The notes beneath the pieces were generated by a model, which saw only the letters and a list, made by a program, of their open reading frames with translations, did no database searches and was not told the DNA's origin. Below are positions 45,907 through 55,060 of a stretch of DNA of 62,291 nucleotides, piece after piece. Where the stretch lies: contig JAPLFJ010000062.1 of assembly GCA_026390735.1 (NCBI GenBank), positions 1 to 62,291 of the forward strand, in the 5' to 3' direction. Source of the DNA: Ignavibacteriota bacterium (GTDB taxonomy: Bacteria > Bacteroidota > Ignavibacteria > Tepidaquicellales > Tepidaquicellaceae). The translations under genes and the position numbers were made by a program. Numbering within the stretch: the first letter of the stretch is position 1; each line of letters starts with the position of its first letter.

Positions 45907-48075
45907 ATGGTTTTTAGAAAATCTATGGAGATCGGCGGAAGGAAACTTACGCTCGAAACAGGAAGATTAGCAAAACAGGCTAATGGTGCAGTGTTGGCAT
46001 CTTATGACGATAACGTTGTATTGTGTACAGTAGTTGCAAAAGAAGAAGCGAACGTGGGACAGGATTTTTTCCCTCTGTCCGTTGATTACAGGGAAAAGAC
46101 AGCCGCAGTAGGCAATATTCCCGGAGGATTCTTTAGAAGAGAAGGCAGGCCTTCTGAAAAAGAGATTCTATCCTCACGTCTTATTGATAGACCTATAAGA
46201 CCTATGTTTGAAGATGGATATTTTTGCGAAACACAAATTCACGTTAGTGTTTATTCGGCAGACGGTGATTATGATCCCGATGTTATTGGATGTGTCGGTG
46301 CATCAGCTGCATTGATGATTTCCGATATACCTTTTCATGAACCTATCGCAGAAGTCAGGTTAACAAAAATTAATGGTGAGTTAATAGTCAATCCTACTTT
46401 TAATCAGTTAGAGCAGGGTGATTTTGACGTTACCGTTGCGGGTACTCTTACCTCAATTGTTATGGTTGAAGGCGAAGCAAAAGAAATGTCGGAAGAAGAC
46501 CTCCTGGCGGCTGTTGAATTTGCTCATAAGTACATAATCGAACTTTGCAACTTCCAGAAGGAATTTGCCGCTGAAGCAGGTAAACAAAAGAGAACTGTCG
46601 ACCCGATTGAAGACAGAACTGAAATGATGAACGATGTCAAAACAATCTATGAAGCAGAAATAAAAGGTCTCGATAGAACTATTCTTTCAAAAGAAGACAG
46701 ACATAAAAAATCAAAAGAATTAAAACTTAAAGTATTAACCGCTCTTGCAGAAAAATATCCTGATTCTGAAAAGAAACTCGAAGAAGTTATGCACGATATT
46801 CAGCAGGTTGATATGAGAAAAATGATTGTCGATGAACATATAAGACTCGATGGAAGAGGCGTTACGGATATCAGACCTATCACTTGTGAAATCGGTATTC
46901 TGCCTAGAACACACGGTTCTGCTCTCTTTACAAGAGGTGAAACACAGAGTTTGACAACAATGACCCTCGGTACAAAACGCGACGAGCAGATAGTTGAAGG
47001 CTTGATTAAAGAAGAAGGAAACAAAAGAATACTTCTGCACTATAACTTCCCTTCGTTCAGCGTTGGTGAAGTCGGCGGAAGACCCGGACCCGGTAGAAGA
47101 GAAATCGGACACGGTAATCTGGCAGAACGCGCTTTAAAGAAAATGATTCCTTCTGAAACTGATTTCCCATATACAATCAGAATAGTTTCCGATGTACTTG
47201 AATCAAACGGTTCTTCTTCAATGGCTACTGTTTGTGCAGGCTCGCTTGCGCTTATGGATGGTGGAGTAAAACTTACAAGACCTGTCGCAGGTATTGCAAT
47301 GGGACTCATTAAAGAAGAAGATCAAGTTGTTGTCTTAAGCGATATACTCGGTTCAGAAGATCACTTCGGCGATATGGATTTTAAAGTTGCAGGTACTACA
47401 GAAGGTATCACTGCAATCCAGATGGATATAAAAATTATGGGTATTTCTTTCGATATTATGAAACAGGCATTAATTCAGGCAAAAGCAGGAAGACTTCATA
47501 TTCTTGGAATTATGAATGATACTCTTGCACAGGGCAAAGAAGAACTTTCCAAATATGCACCGCAGTTATTCTCAATTCAGGTTCCTATCGATATGATAGG
47601 TCTTGTTATCGGTCCTGGCGGTAAAACTATCAGAAGCATTATTGCTGAAAGTAAAGCAGAGATTGATATTAATGACGAGGGTAAGGTTACTGTCGCAGCA
47701 GTCAATAAAGAGAATGCTGATATCGCAATCAATATGATTAGAGCATTAACTGCAGTTCCTGAAGTTGGTAAGATTTATGACGGCGTAGTTAAAGGTATTA
47801 AAGAATTTGGTGCCTTTGTTGAAATCATGCCGGGTAAAGAAGGACTTCTTCATATCTCTGAAATTGATGTCGTAAGAGTAGCAAACGTTGCAGACGTTCT
47901 AAAGATGGGTGATAAGATTCAGGTTAAACTTCTCGGTATCGATGATAACGGAAAGCTGAAACTCAGCAGACGTGCACTTCTTAAAAAAGAAGGTGATGAA
48001 AGTACTGAAGAAGAAAGACCTAAAAGAAGAGAAGGCGGTCATTCAAGACCACCTAACAGAAAACCAAGAACATAA
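45907..48075 (+). CDS. pnp: Polynucleotide phosphorylase
   Basis: A 722-residue 3'-5' exoribonuclease. Two RNase PH domains (RIDRPIRP-like motif SRLIDRPIRPMF; FPSFSVGEVGGRPGPGRREIGHG) are followed by a KH domain with GLVIGPGGKTIRSI and an S1 domain (GKIYDGVVKGIKEFGAFVEI). Full length with a short basic tail. A terminator follows after 11 bases. Confidence 0.98.
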   Translation: MVFRKSMEIGGRKLTLETGRLAKQANGAVLASYDDNVVLCTVVAKEEANVGQDFFPLSVDYREKTAAVGNIPGGFFRREGRPSEKEILSSRLIDRPIRPMFEDGYFCETQIHVSVYSADGDYDPDVIGCVGASAALMISDIPFHEPIAEVRLTKINGELIVNPTFNQLEQGDFDVTVAGTLTSIVMVEGEAKEMSEEDLLAAVEFAHKYIIELCNFQKEFAAEAGKQKRTVDPIEDRTEMMNDVKTIYEAEIKGLDRTILSKEDRHKKSKELKLKVLTALAEKYPDSEKKLEEVMHDIQQVDMRKMIVDEHIRLDGRGVTDIRPITCEIGILPRTHGSALFTRGETQSLTTMTLGTKRDEQIVEGLIKEEGNKRILLHYNFPSFSVGEVGGRPGPGRREIGHGNLAERALKKMIPSETDFPYTIRIVSDVLESNGSSSMATVCAGSLALMDGGVKLTRPVAGIAMGLIKEEDQVVVLSDILGSEDHFGDMDFKVAGTTEGITAIQMDIKIMGISFDIMKQALIQAKAGRLHILGIMNDTLAQGKEELSKYAPQLFSIQVPIDMIGLVIGPGGKTIRSIIAESKAEIDINDEGKVTVAAVNKENADIAINMIRALTAVPEVGKIYDGVVKGIKEFGAFVEIMPGKEGLLHISEIDVVRVANVADVLKMGDKIQVKLLGIDDNGKLKLSRRALLKKEGDESTEEERPKRREGGHSRPPNRKPRT

Positions 48076-48086
48076 CATTAATATAT

Positions 48087-48112
48087 AAGCCGGTTAATAC
48101 CGGCTTTTTTAT
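48087..48112 (+). terminator. Rho-independent terminator after pnp
   Basis: AAGCCGG and CCGGCTT pair around TTAATA, followed by TTTTTATTT. Clean stem plus U-run. Confidence 0.85.
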
Positions 48113-48191
48113 TTCCCGGAACAGAACAGGGGAACTTCAAATTGCTTTGATAGTATTATATATAATACATAAATTTTAGAAAATTAATATT

Positions 48192-48737
48192 ATGAAGAAT
48201 CTATTATTTACATTGCTTATGCTTGCAGTAATTACTTCCTGCTCAAAGTCTCAGGATAATACACATACAGACTGGTCTTCCTGCCAGTATTTTTATTCAA
48301 AAGGACCCTTGCCTCCTCCTTACCATTACAGTTTTGAGGTTACAATAAATAATGATGGTGCAGGTGCTTTAAACTATCATCTCGGATATGGAGAGAATAC
48401 ACCGCTTAATTATACCTTTAAGGTTTCTCCTGAAGACTTAAAACTTCTTGGTAAGAAAATCTGTCATTCAAAAATTGCTTCAGGTAATGTAGATGAGGTT
48501 TCTGAAAGCAACCATCCTGTCGGCGGCCCGACTGAATACGCAAGAATTATTATTACTAACTCAAATCCGGACCTCGATCAGCCTCCGAGAGTTTTTCAGT
48601 CTCCTGTATTTCCTAAAGAGGAATTTAAAAGTGACCTGAAAGAGTTGTATGAATTTGTAAGGAGTCTCGTCCCGGGTGAAGTATGGTTGGATGCCGAAGG
48701 TAAGAAAACAGAGTATGAAACAAATTTTAAAAAATAG
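48192..48737 (+). CDS. Lipoprotein of unknown function
   Basis: A 181-residue protein with a lipoprotein signal (lipobox VITSC, C17) and a mature domain with no recognised family. YFYSKGPLPPPYHYSFEVTI and beta-rich text suggest a small globular domain at the envelope. It is single, between the pnp terminator and a bidirectional terminator. Confidence 0.8.
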   Translation: MKNLLFTLLMLAVITSCSKSQDNTHTDWSSCQYFYSKGPLPPPYHYSFEVTINNDGAGALNYHLGYGENTPLNYTFKVSPEDLKLLGKKICHSKIASGNVDEVSESNHPVGGPTEYARIIITNSNPDLDQPPRVFQSPVFPKEEFKSDLKELYEFVRSLVPGEVWLDAEGKKTEYETNFKK

Positions 48738-48746
48738 CCTGTAAAC

Positions 48747-48774
48747 AAAAAACCCCTCTTAAGAGGGGTTTTTC
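48747..48774. terminator. Bidirectional terminator between lipoprotein and glutamine synthetase-like genes
   Basis: AAAAAACCCCTC and GAGGGGTTTTT pair with TTAA as the loop. It has A-runs on one side and T-runs on the other and so serves both convergent genes. Confidence 0.88.
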
Positions 48775-48784
48775 TTATCTTATA

Positions 48785-50320
48785 TTAATGTTTGTGTATG
48801 TCCTTGTGCATTATTCTCTTCTTCTCAACTATCTTTCCTTTGCCGTATAACTCGGAAATATTTTTGTGCATGTCTCTGTCGTTTTCTGCCCTTAACTGAT
48901 TTATTGAATAATCAATCACGCTCGCAGGGAAGATATCTTCTCTTTCATAAAGGTCTCTTTTCTTCTCAAGTATGTCTGCTGATTCCGCACACGTTGTGGA
49001 TAAACTCGGGAATTCTACATCCTGATTCTCTTCCTTTGTCTTTCCTTTAAAGTATAACTTCTCTGTTAACTTTAACGACTCCTCTGAATGTGTGAATCCG
49101 TATTCCGCCGCCATCGCAATTCCCGCTACTAACTGGTGTACGTTTGCACTTCCGTCAGGTACGCGAAGTTCAATCGTCTGCATACTGTCAATTTTCATCG
49201 GTACACTCTTCTCTCCCGGGTTTACTAACTCGGCAAGGTTACTCGTCTTCGACCAGCCGAGAGGTACTCTCACCATTGCTTTTCTGTTTGCATCGCTCCA
49301 GAAGAATTGTGTTGGTGCTTCCATGTTTGGAACCAACCTTAAATATGAAGATGGTACTGTGTTCCCGAACGCTGTTAATGAATCTGCAAACCCTAACAAA
49401 CCTCCGATAAGCTTTTTCGAGTGAATTGTTAAATCACCCTTCTCATCTACCATTACACTCTTGCCGTCTTTTATAAGTTTTAAATGGAAGTGCATTCCGC
49501 TTCCTGCATATCCTTCTTCTATCTTTGGTGCAAACGTAGCGAGTATTCCGTTCTGATATGCAATATTTCTTATTAACCATTTTGCTATCACGATGTTGTC
49601 TGCCGCCTCTTCAATAGGTGTTGAAAGGAATTCAATCTCAAGCTGTTCACCCATTCTGCCGTCTATTTCAGGATTTGCACTTACAATCTTTTCAATAAAC
49701 CCGACTTCACTGTGAGCATACTTCACCTGTCCGGCAATCTGTGTGATTATCCTTAACATATCCGAAAGTATTTTTCCTGATTTAAGGTATGGACCTGATG
49801 CGTGATATCCCTGCTGTTTTGGCGGGAAGTACATGTTGTTCTCAGGATTGAAAAGCAAATAAAACTCGAGTTCGCCTAATGCGTGAAGTTCAATTCCTGT
49901 ATTCTTCTTGAATAACTGTGCGGCCTTATGCAGTATATTGTCTGGCGTAAAAGGTGCAAGTTCTCCGTCAGCTGTTACGTAACGGCATACAAAGTCGAGA
50001 CTCGTATTGTTGAATGGGTTTAAAAAAGCAGATTTGTATACAGGTACAACGTATAAATCTGAAAGTCCTGTATCAACTAAACCTTTAAACAATGATGAAC
50101 CGTCAACTCTTTCTCCTTCGGTTAATACTATTTCCGCATTTTTTCTGTCTGGTAAAGGTATTCTTAATTCTTTTAACTTTCCGTCAAGAGCAGTGTAGTG
50201 AAATCTTATGGTTTCAATCTGTTTTTCTTCAATTACTTTCAATAAATCTTCACGGGTGAAATCTTCTTTTGCCTTGTCCAACAGATTGCACAGGGGATTC
50301 GTTAAAGCGTATTTCTTCAT
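48785..50320 (-). CDS. Glutamine synthetase family protein, divergent (Asp50 position substituted)
   Basis: A 511-residue member of the GS fold, longer than the usual ~440-470. Core motifs are kept: RVDGSS, GELEFYLL, GSGMHFHLKL, PNMEAPTQFFWSDANRKAMVRVP and ELRVPDGSANVHQL. The segment aligned with FTDTKGK of E. coli GlnA reads YTALDGK, so the ammonium-binding Asp50 appears to be Ala. No canonical adenylylation site (NLYDLPP) is seen. It might be a true GS or a ligase for another amine, such as gamma-glutamylamide synthetase. No ammonium-transport or PII gene is adjacent. Confidence 0.82.
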   Translation of the reverse strand: MKKYALTNPLCNLLDKAKEDFTREDLLKVIEEKQIETIRFHYTALDGKLKELRIPLPDRKNAEIVLTEGERVDGSSLFKGLVDTGLSDLYVVPVYKSAFLNPFNNTSLDFVCRYVTADGELAPFTPDNILHKAAQLFKKNTGIELHALGELEFYLLFNPENNMYFPPKQQGYHASGPYLKSGKILSDMLRIITQIAGQVKYAHSEVGFIEKIVSANPEIDGRMGEQLEIEFLSTPIEEAADNIVIAKWLIRNIAYQNGILATFAPKIEEGYAGSGMHFHLKLIKDGKSVMVDEKGDLTIHSKKLIGGLLGFADSLTAFGNTVPSSYLRLVPNMEAPTQFFWSDANRKAMVRVPLGWSKTSNLAELVNPGEKSVPMKIDSMQTIELRVPDGSANVHQLVAGIAMAAEYGFTHSEESLKLTEKLYFKGKTKEENQDVEFPSLSTTCAESADILEKKRDLYEREDIFPASVIDYSINQLRAENDRDMHKNISELYGKGKIVEKKRIMHKDIHKH

Positions 50321-50479
50321 AATTCAAAAATTGGATTAATGTTTTTTATATAATGAGATTGTACAAAAATACTTTTATTTAAACTCATTTTCTATACGAA
50401 AGTTAAGTACTTTTATCTTTTAAAGTCACTCTTAAGCATTGAAATAACTGCCCGCTTTCTATATGTTTGTTTTAATATT

Positions 50480-50959
50480 ATGTTCAACTTTATAAATTAC
50501 ATAGGTAAAAGAGGAAGGCTCATCGACGGCTCTGTCATTACTACAAAATGGTTCTGCCTGTTTATTCCTCTCTTCCCCCTGGCATCTTTCCGGTTCTGGA
50601 CAGACGGCGCAGAAACGAATATTCTCTATCAGCGGAAACTTTTTGTTAAATCCCTTTCTGTGGAAATACCCTTAGACTGGATTAACATTGCATTCATTTA
50701 CAGTGTTTATCTTTTCCTGTTTGCTTTTGCATCGTACATTCTTAAAAATAATACTTTAGTCTTAATATTCTCTGTAGCCTTTATCGGCGTATACTCGCTT
50801 CACGTGTTTTTGAAATATTGGGAAAAGAAGTTGTTTGAAATCGATAAGTCAGAAACTTATCAGTGCAGTAAATGCAAAGCAAAGTTTAATATTCTGAAAT
50901 TGAACATCGTTCATGGATATTTTCAGTGCCCGAAATGTAAAACCCTGAATTTACTGTGA
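50480..50959 (+). CDS. Small membrane protein with C-terminal zinc ribbon
   Basis: A 159-residue protein. Two or three membrane helices (about 25-45, 75-95 and 97-115) precede a cytosolic zinc ribbon made of two CxxC pairs (QCSKC and QCPKC) near the end. No function is assigned. Transcribed divergently from the glutamine synthetase-like gene and convergent with the Omp28-like gene, from which it is only seven bases apart. Confidence 0.7.
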   Translation: MFNFINYIGKRGRLIDGSVITTKWFCLFIPLFPLASFRFWTDGAETNILYQRKLFVKSLSVEIPLDWINIAFIYSVYLFLFAFASYILKNNTLVLIFSVAFIGVYSLHVFLKYWEKKLFEIDKSETYQCSKCKAKFNILKLNIVHGYFQCPKCKTLNLL

Positions 50960-50966
50960 AAGGAAT

Positions 50967-53018
50967 TTATTTAAGCAGCACTAACTTCTTTGCCTGCACA
51001 AAGTCACCTGCCTGTAAAACGTAGAAATAAACACCGCTTGCCAGTCTGTCCGCTGTGAACACGGATTCATACGTTCCCGCTTTCTTGTATTCATTTACTA
51101 TTTTTGCAATCTCTCTTCCTGTGATGTCATACACTTTTATAGAAACGAAACCATCCTTCGGAATTTTATATCCAATCGTTGTTCTTGGGTTGAACGGGTT
51201 CGGATAGTTCTGCCCGAGTTCATAATTGTTCGGAACGATGTTTTGTCTGTTGTCAGGTGGTATTACCGCCGAAAGCGGAAACCGGAAGGTTTTCCACTGA
51301 GTTGTTGAATATGGAATAAAAGGCAGTGTTGTTGAAAGTGCAGTGGCAAGTTCATACCCGCCCTTGTTGAAGAAATTAGCGAATGTGTTCCCTCCGTCAA
51401 CTGAAATGTTAACTGCAAGACTGTCATTGTATTCGGAAAGATATACCGCATATGCCCAGTCGAATGTTAATGTGTCATACCACGAAACACTGTCAAAACT
51501 TACTGTGTATAAAGTGTCCCTCTGCCCTATGTTTAAATAATCATAGAAAGGCATCTTCATACTGTTGTTGCCTGCAATAGTCACGCCGTTTACTCCCGTG
51601 CATTTTTCAAAAGTAAAGAATCCGTCAATATTATATATCCTCCATCCCTTTGGCAGAAATGGTCCTTCAAATAGTTCGTAATTAAAATATGAAACAGTGT
51701 CTGCAATGGCAGGAGAAAAACCTCTGGCAAATGATCTGTGACGGTAAAACTTCTTTGTGTCAAAGTCCGGTTTAATTATATCAGGTTTTTTTATAGTTAA
51801 ATGACTTTTCCTGTGTGGTGTCGTGTTTAAACTCTTTCCTGAATTAAGAATTGTTCTGTCTAAATCGTCCTGTATAAAAGCAACCGTGTATATTGATGTA
51901 TCTTGCCACGACGGGTCAACATAGTATTTAACTACAAACTGTGAGGTTCCTGTCCCTGATACCGGAAAACCAATTGAATCAGTAAGCATCTTTCTGCAAA
52001 CATCATAAAATGTCATTTCGCCGCTTGCACCTATTGGGTTTGCATAGTCCACTTCTCTTTCTACCGCAGCAACCCGTAAAAATAATTTGTTGCTCTGTAC
52101 AGGATATAAAAACTGGACAACAACTGTAGATTGAATCGTGTCTGGGTCCACATACTGATTGGTTACAGTGACTGAAACAGGTGAACCTGCATCAGTACTT
52201 ACATAATATGGTGCGGTTAAATTTGAATCAACATAATAAGGAAGTGAAATACGAGACCTTCCGTCAACTATTGAAAGCGGAACAGAATTATCAAAGTAGT
52301 ATTCGCGTCTGTGTTCTATCATCGCAGTATCGCGTATATAAAACGAATCAATACCCGGGGGCGGAAACCCTACGTGATATTTAATCGCACATATATTTCC
52401 GATATGGTTATTCACAAACGTATCAAGAAATATGTCGTTGTAACCGCAGGACGGCGATGTAGCCGAAGTAAATTGTTCAAGCAGCATATTTTTTGGAGCA
52501 CCTGTGAGGAACAGGGATGTCTGCTTTAATGTGTCATTTGAGTTTAATGAGTCAGAAGCATACGATAAGTAAGTTATAACAGTAATAGGCTGATTCACCT
52601 GAATTGAAACCATCGAAAATACTGCTTCGCTTGTCTGTCCTTTGTTCATTGGTCCGATTTTCATCTCATCACTGTATGATAGTTCTGGTATCCTTATAGT
52701 TACTTTAACGCTGTCAGAGGTTGGCACTAATCCGATGTTGGTAACATTAACACTCGGAAATATCGGAGTACTCGATGTCCCGGGCAGGAAACTTGTGTCC
52801 CGTGGAATGTTGTTGATGGATGTAATTGCTAAATCAAAATTCGCTCTGTTGCCTGTTATTATGTTGTCTAAATAAAGATTGTTTCCGTATCCGTTGTAGG
52901 TTATGAATTGAAGCATTATGCTCTTTTTTGCCTGAACTGAAAGTGAACTCGGAAATAATAACGATGCCGATAAAAGCATTGTTGCAAAGAAGAAGTATTT
53001 GATTGCAGTCTTTTTCAA
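50967..53018 (-). CDS. Secreted Omp28-like protein with T9SS sorting domain
   Basis: A 683-residue exported protein with an N-terminal signal (ending SVQAK). Residues ~165-330 resemble an Omp28-type thioredoxin-fold region (KNMLLEQFTSATSPSCGYND), where the usual Cys pair is reduced to one Cys. A later domain (~430-590) is beta-rich, with GWRIYNIDGFFTFEKCTG. The last ~90 residues start NYPNPFNPRTTIGY and form the sorting domain. It is the third T9SS cargo of the window. Confidence 0.87.
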   Translation of the reverse strand: MKKTAIKYFFFATMLLSASLLFPSSLSVQAKKSIMLQFITYNGYGNNLYLDNIITGNRANFDLAITSINNIPRDTSFLPGTSSTPIFPSVNVTNIGLVPTSDSVKVTIRIPELSYSDEMKIGPMNKGQTSEAVFSMVSIQVNQPITVITYLSYASDSLNSNDTLKQTSLFLTGAPKNMLLEQFTSATSPSCGYNDIFLDTFVNNHIGNICAIKYHVGFPPPGIDSFYIRDTAMIEHRREYYFDNSVPLSIVDGRSRISLPYYVDSNLTAPYYVSTDAGSPVSVTVTNQYVDPDTIQSTVVVQFLYPVQSNKLFLRVAAVEREVDYANPIGASGEMTFYDVCRKMLTDSIGFPVSGTGTSQFVVKYYVDPSWQDTSIYTVAFIQDDLDRTILNSGKSLNTTPHRKSHLTIKKPDIIKPDFDTKKFYRHRSFARGFSPAIADTVSYFNYELFEGPFLPKGWRIYNIDGFFTFEKCTGVNGVTIAGNNSMKMPFYDYLNIGQRDTLYTVSFDSVSWYDTLTFDWAYAVYLSEYNDSLAVNISVDGGNTFANFFNKGGYELATALSTTLPFIPYSTTQWKTFRFPLSAVIPPDNRQNIVPNNYELGQNYPNPFNPRTTIGYKIPKDGFVSIKVYDITGREIAKIVNEYKKAGTYESVFTADRLASGVYFYVLQAGDFVQAKKLVLLK

Positions 53019-53019
53019 A

Positions 53020-53382
53020 TTACTTCATCGAGGTTTGTTTGAAATAGAATTTGTAAAAGAAGTATTCGATGGAAGTAAGAACTAACAGCGATACCGAATC
53101 CTTTGGCAGAATTTTTCCGTAGCCATTACCATAAACTTTAATAAAACCTGTAATCTTTAAAAAGAACATAGATATACTTCCCGTTGGTAATAATATTTCA
53201 TACCCTGAATCAGATATAATGAATCCAACCAGTAAATCTGATATTGTCCATCCCACCGTGAATAGTATTACAATGAAAAAGACATTAAGAAATGCCTGAA
53301 CAATACCGTCTGTCTGGTATGATTTGGCAAATGCCCAGACGGCAAACACAGCGTGTGAAAAGAAAACTAATACAGGTATCAA
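53020..53382 (-). CDS. Small integral membrane protein of unknown function
   Basis: A 120-residue protein with three or four hydrophobic helices (VFFSHAVFAVWAF, AFLNVFFIVILFTVGWTISDLLVGFII, and VSLLVLTSIEYFFYKFYF). It is only one base from the Omp28-like gene and 21 bases from the sugar-transferase gene, all on the minus strand, so it is probably co-transcribed with them. No family recognised. Confidence 0.7.
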   Translation of the reverse strand: MIPVLVFFSHAVFAVWAFAKSYQTDGIVQAFLNVFFIVILFTVGWTISDLLVGFIISDSGYEILLPTGSISMFFLKITGFIKVYGNGYGKILPKDSVSLLVLTSIEYFFYKFYFKQTSMK

Positions 53383-53403
53383 CTCTTTTTATTCTTAAAT
53401 TTA

Positions 53404-54825
53404 TTAAAATGCACTTTTTGAGAAAAACATCTCTTTTATAGTCTTTAATATTATCTTAATATCAAAAACTAAAGACCAATTTTCAATATAATAAATGTCA
53501 TATTCGATTCTTGCCTGTATGGATGATTCCGACCCTCTCAATCCGTTTACCTGTGCCCAGCCAGTTATTCCGCATTTAACCCTGTGTCTCTCAAGATATT
53601 TATTAACGGATTCTTTCATTATGTTAATGAAATATTCCCTTTCAGGCCTTGGCCCTACTATGCTCATATCGCCCTTTAAGACGTTTAAAAACTGCGGTAG
53701 TTCATCAAGCGAATACTTTCTCAGAAACAATCCAACTGGTGAATACCTGTTATCGTCCTTCGAGGCAAATTTAGGGGTTCCGTCTGCTTCTGCGTCCGTT
53801 CTCATTGAACGGAACTTAAGCATGTTAAACTTTCCTCCGTCTATACTTACACGTTCCTGCTTGTAAAATATGGGCCCCTTTGAAGTAAATTTAACAAGCA
53901 GCGCAAGTACCGTGAATATTGGAGATATAGCAGTTAATATTAAAAGCGAAGTAAATATGTCAAATAATCTTTTTATAATCCTGTCCCATATACTTAGCGG
54001 AAAAGATTTAATTATCATTAATGGAATCCCGTCAATTTCGGTTATCTTTAGTCTGCTTGAAATAAGCTCCATAAAGTCCGGAACGAGCATAAACTCTACA
54101 TTTATACCTTCGCAATTCTTTATAATCTTGTAAAGATTATCGTTCTGTTCGGGCGGTAAGCAAAATAACAGGTTCTGTATATTTAATTCTTTTATCTTCT
54201 TTGGTATGCTTTCAAAGTATCCTAAGAAATTCTTTCCTTTTGAAAATCCGTCGTTGGGGATGCCTGAAGTAAAAAAACCTTCTATGTGATATCCTGTAAA
54301 CTTATCCTTCGAGAACGTAGTGTAAATCGTGTCTGCCATTTCAGTCATTCCGACTATTGCCACATTTTTCAGCCCGATGTTTTTATTGTAAAAAGTCTTC
54401 TCAACTTTCAGCATTATGTATCTTCCGAAAGTTATAAATATTATAGAAAAGACCCATATTAATATAAACACTAAACGTGAATACGGATAATCCCTGAAGA
54501 AGAAAATTATACCGATTGACAATAATATACTTATTGAAACACACTTTACTATCTGAACAAATTCATCCCCGATGAACACATTTCTTCTCAACTTGTACAT
54601 CTTGAAGTTCAAAAGAGTAATTATCCATACGGGTAACGTGAATACGGCAAAGTAGAAATAAAAGTAAAACTCGGGAATCCCTTTCTCAACTGATACAATA
54701 TCAGTAAAAGTGGTATAAAACCTGAAGTAATACCCGGCTAAAAACGCTCCCAGAATACTGATAATATCCAGCAGGATTGTCGTCAGCGGTACAATTAATT
54801 CTATTTTAGATGTTCTTCGACTCAA
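53404..54825 (-). CDS. Polyprenyl-phosphate sugar-phosphate transferase (WcaJ/WbaP-like initiating transferase)
   Basis: A 473-residue bacterial sugar transferase that starts exopolysaccharide repeat units on undecaprenyl phosphate. Four or five N-terminal helices (~20-130) and a CoA-binding-like Rossmann region precede the catalytic part KRLFDIFTSLLIL..KFRSMRTDAE and LDELPQFLNVLKGDMSIVGPRPE, the diagnostic motif. It is the first gene of the trio. No other polysaccharide assembly genes follow locally. Confidence 0.92.
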   Translation of the reverse strand: MSRRTSKIELIVPLTTILLDIISILGAFLAGYYFRFYTTFTDIVSVEKGIPEFYFYFYFAVFTLPVWIITLLNFKMYKLRRNVFIGDEFVQIVKCVSISILLSIGIIFFFRDYPYSRLVFILIWVFSIIFITFGRYIMLKVEKTFYNKNIGLKNVAIVGMTEMADTIYTTFSKDKFTGYHIEGFFTSGIPNDGFSKGKNFLGYFESIPKKIKELNIQNLLFCLPPEQNDNLYKIIKNCEGINVEFMLVPDFMELISSRLKITEIDGIPLMIIKSFPLSIWDRIIKRLFDIFTSLLILTAISPIFTVLALLVKFTSKGPIFYKQERVSIDGGKFNMLKFRSMRTDAEADGTPKFASKDDNRYSPVGLFLRKYSLDELPQFLNVLKGDMSIVGPRPEREYFINIMKESVNKYLERHRVKCGITGWAQVNGLRGSESSIQARIEYDIYYIENWSLVFDIKIILKTIKEMFFSKSAF

Positions 54826-54933
54826 TCAAAAAATTTAATTTAAACTCCTAAAAATATAGTTTTCAGCCTTAATACTAAATGTAAATAAGCAGTTCCATTA
54901 ATAAATCGTTAACGTCTCATAAAACATCAGGCG

Positions 54934-55016
54934 TTAAACCCTGAAGGGGTTAAATGTAAATAACCCCCGGCGTAGCCGGGGGAGTGACACAAAATCATAC
55001 AACCCCTGAGGGGTTG
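54934..55016. repeat. Palindromic intergenic repeat (REP-like), three hairpins
   Basis: Three palindromes stand in line: AACCCTGAAGGGGTT (54937-54951), CCCCCGGCGTAGCCGGGGG (54964-54982) and CAACCCCTGAGGGGTTG (55000-55016). The outer two are variants of one sequence, the middle one a GC-rich stem, in an otherwise AT-rich gap. This is the layout of dispersed REP/REPIN-type mobile repeats. Confidence 0.75.
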
Positions 55017-55060
55017 AACATACATATGTTTAATCTCGTATCTATAAAATATAAAATTGT

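Noticed and set aside
48785-50320. Adenylylation site in the glutamine synthetase homologue
   Set aside because: KRDLYERED looks slightly like NLYDLPP, but the flanking residues do not match, so no covalent regulation is claimed.
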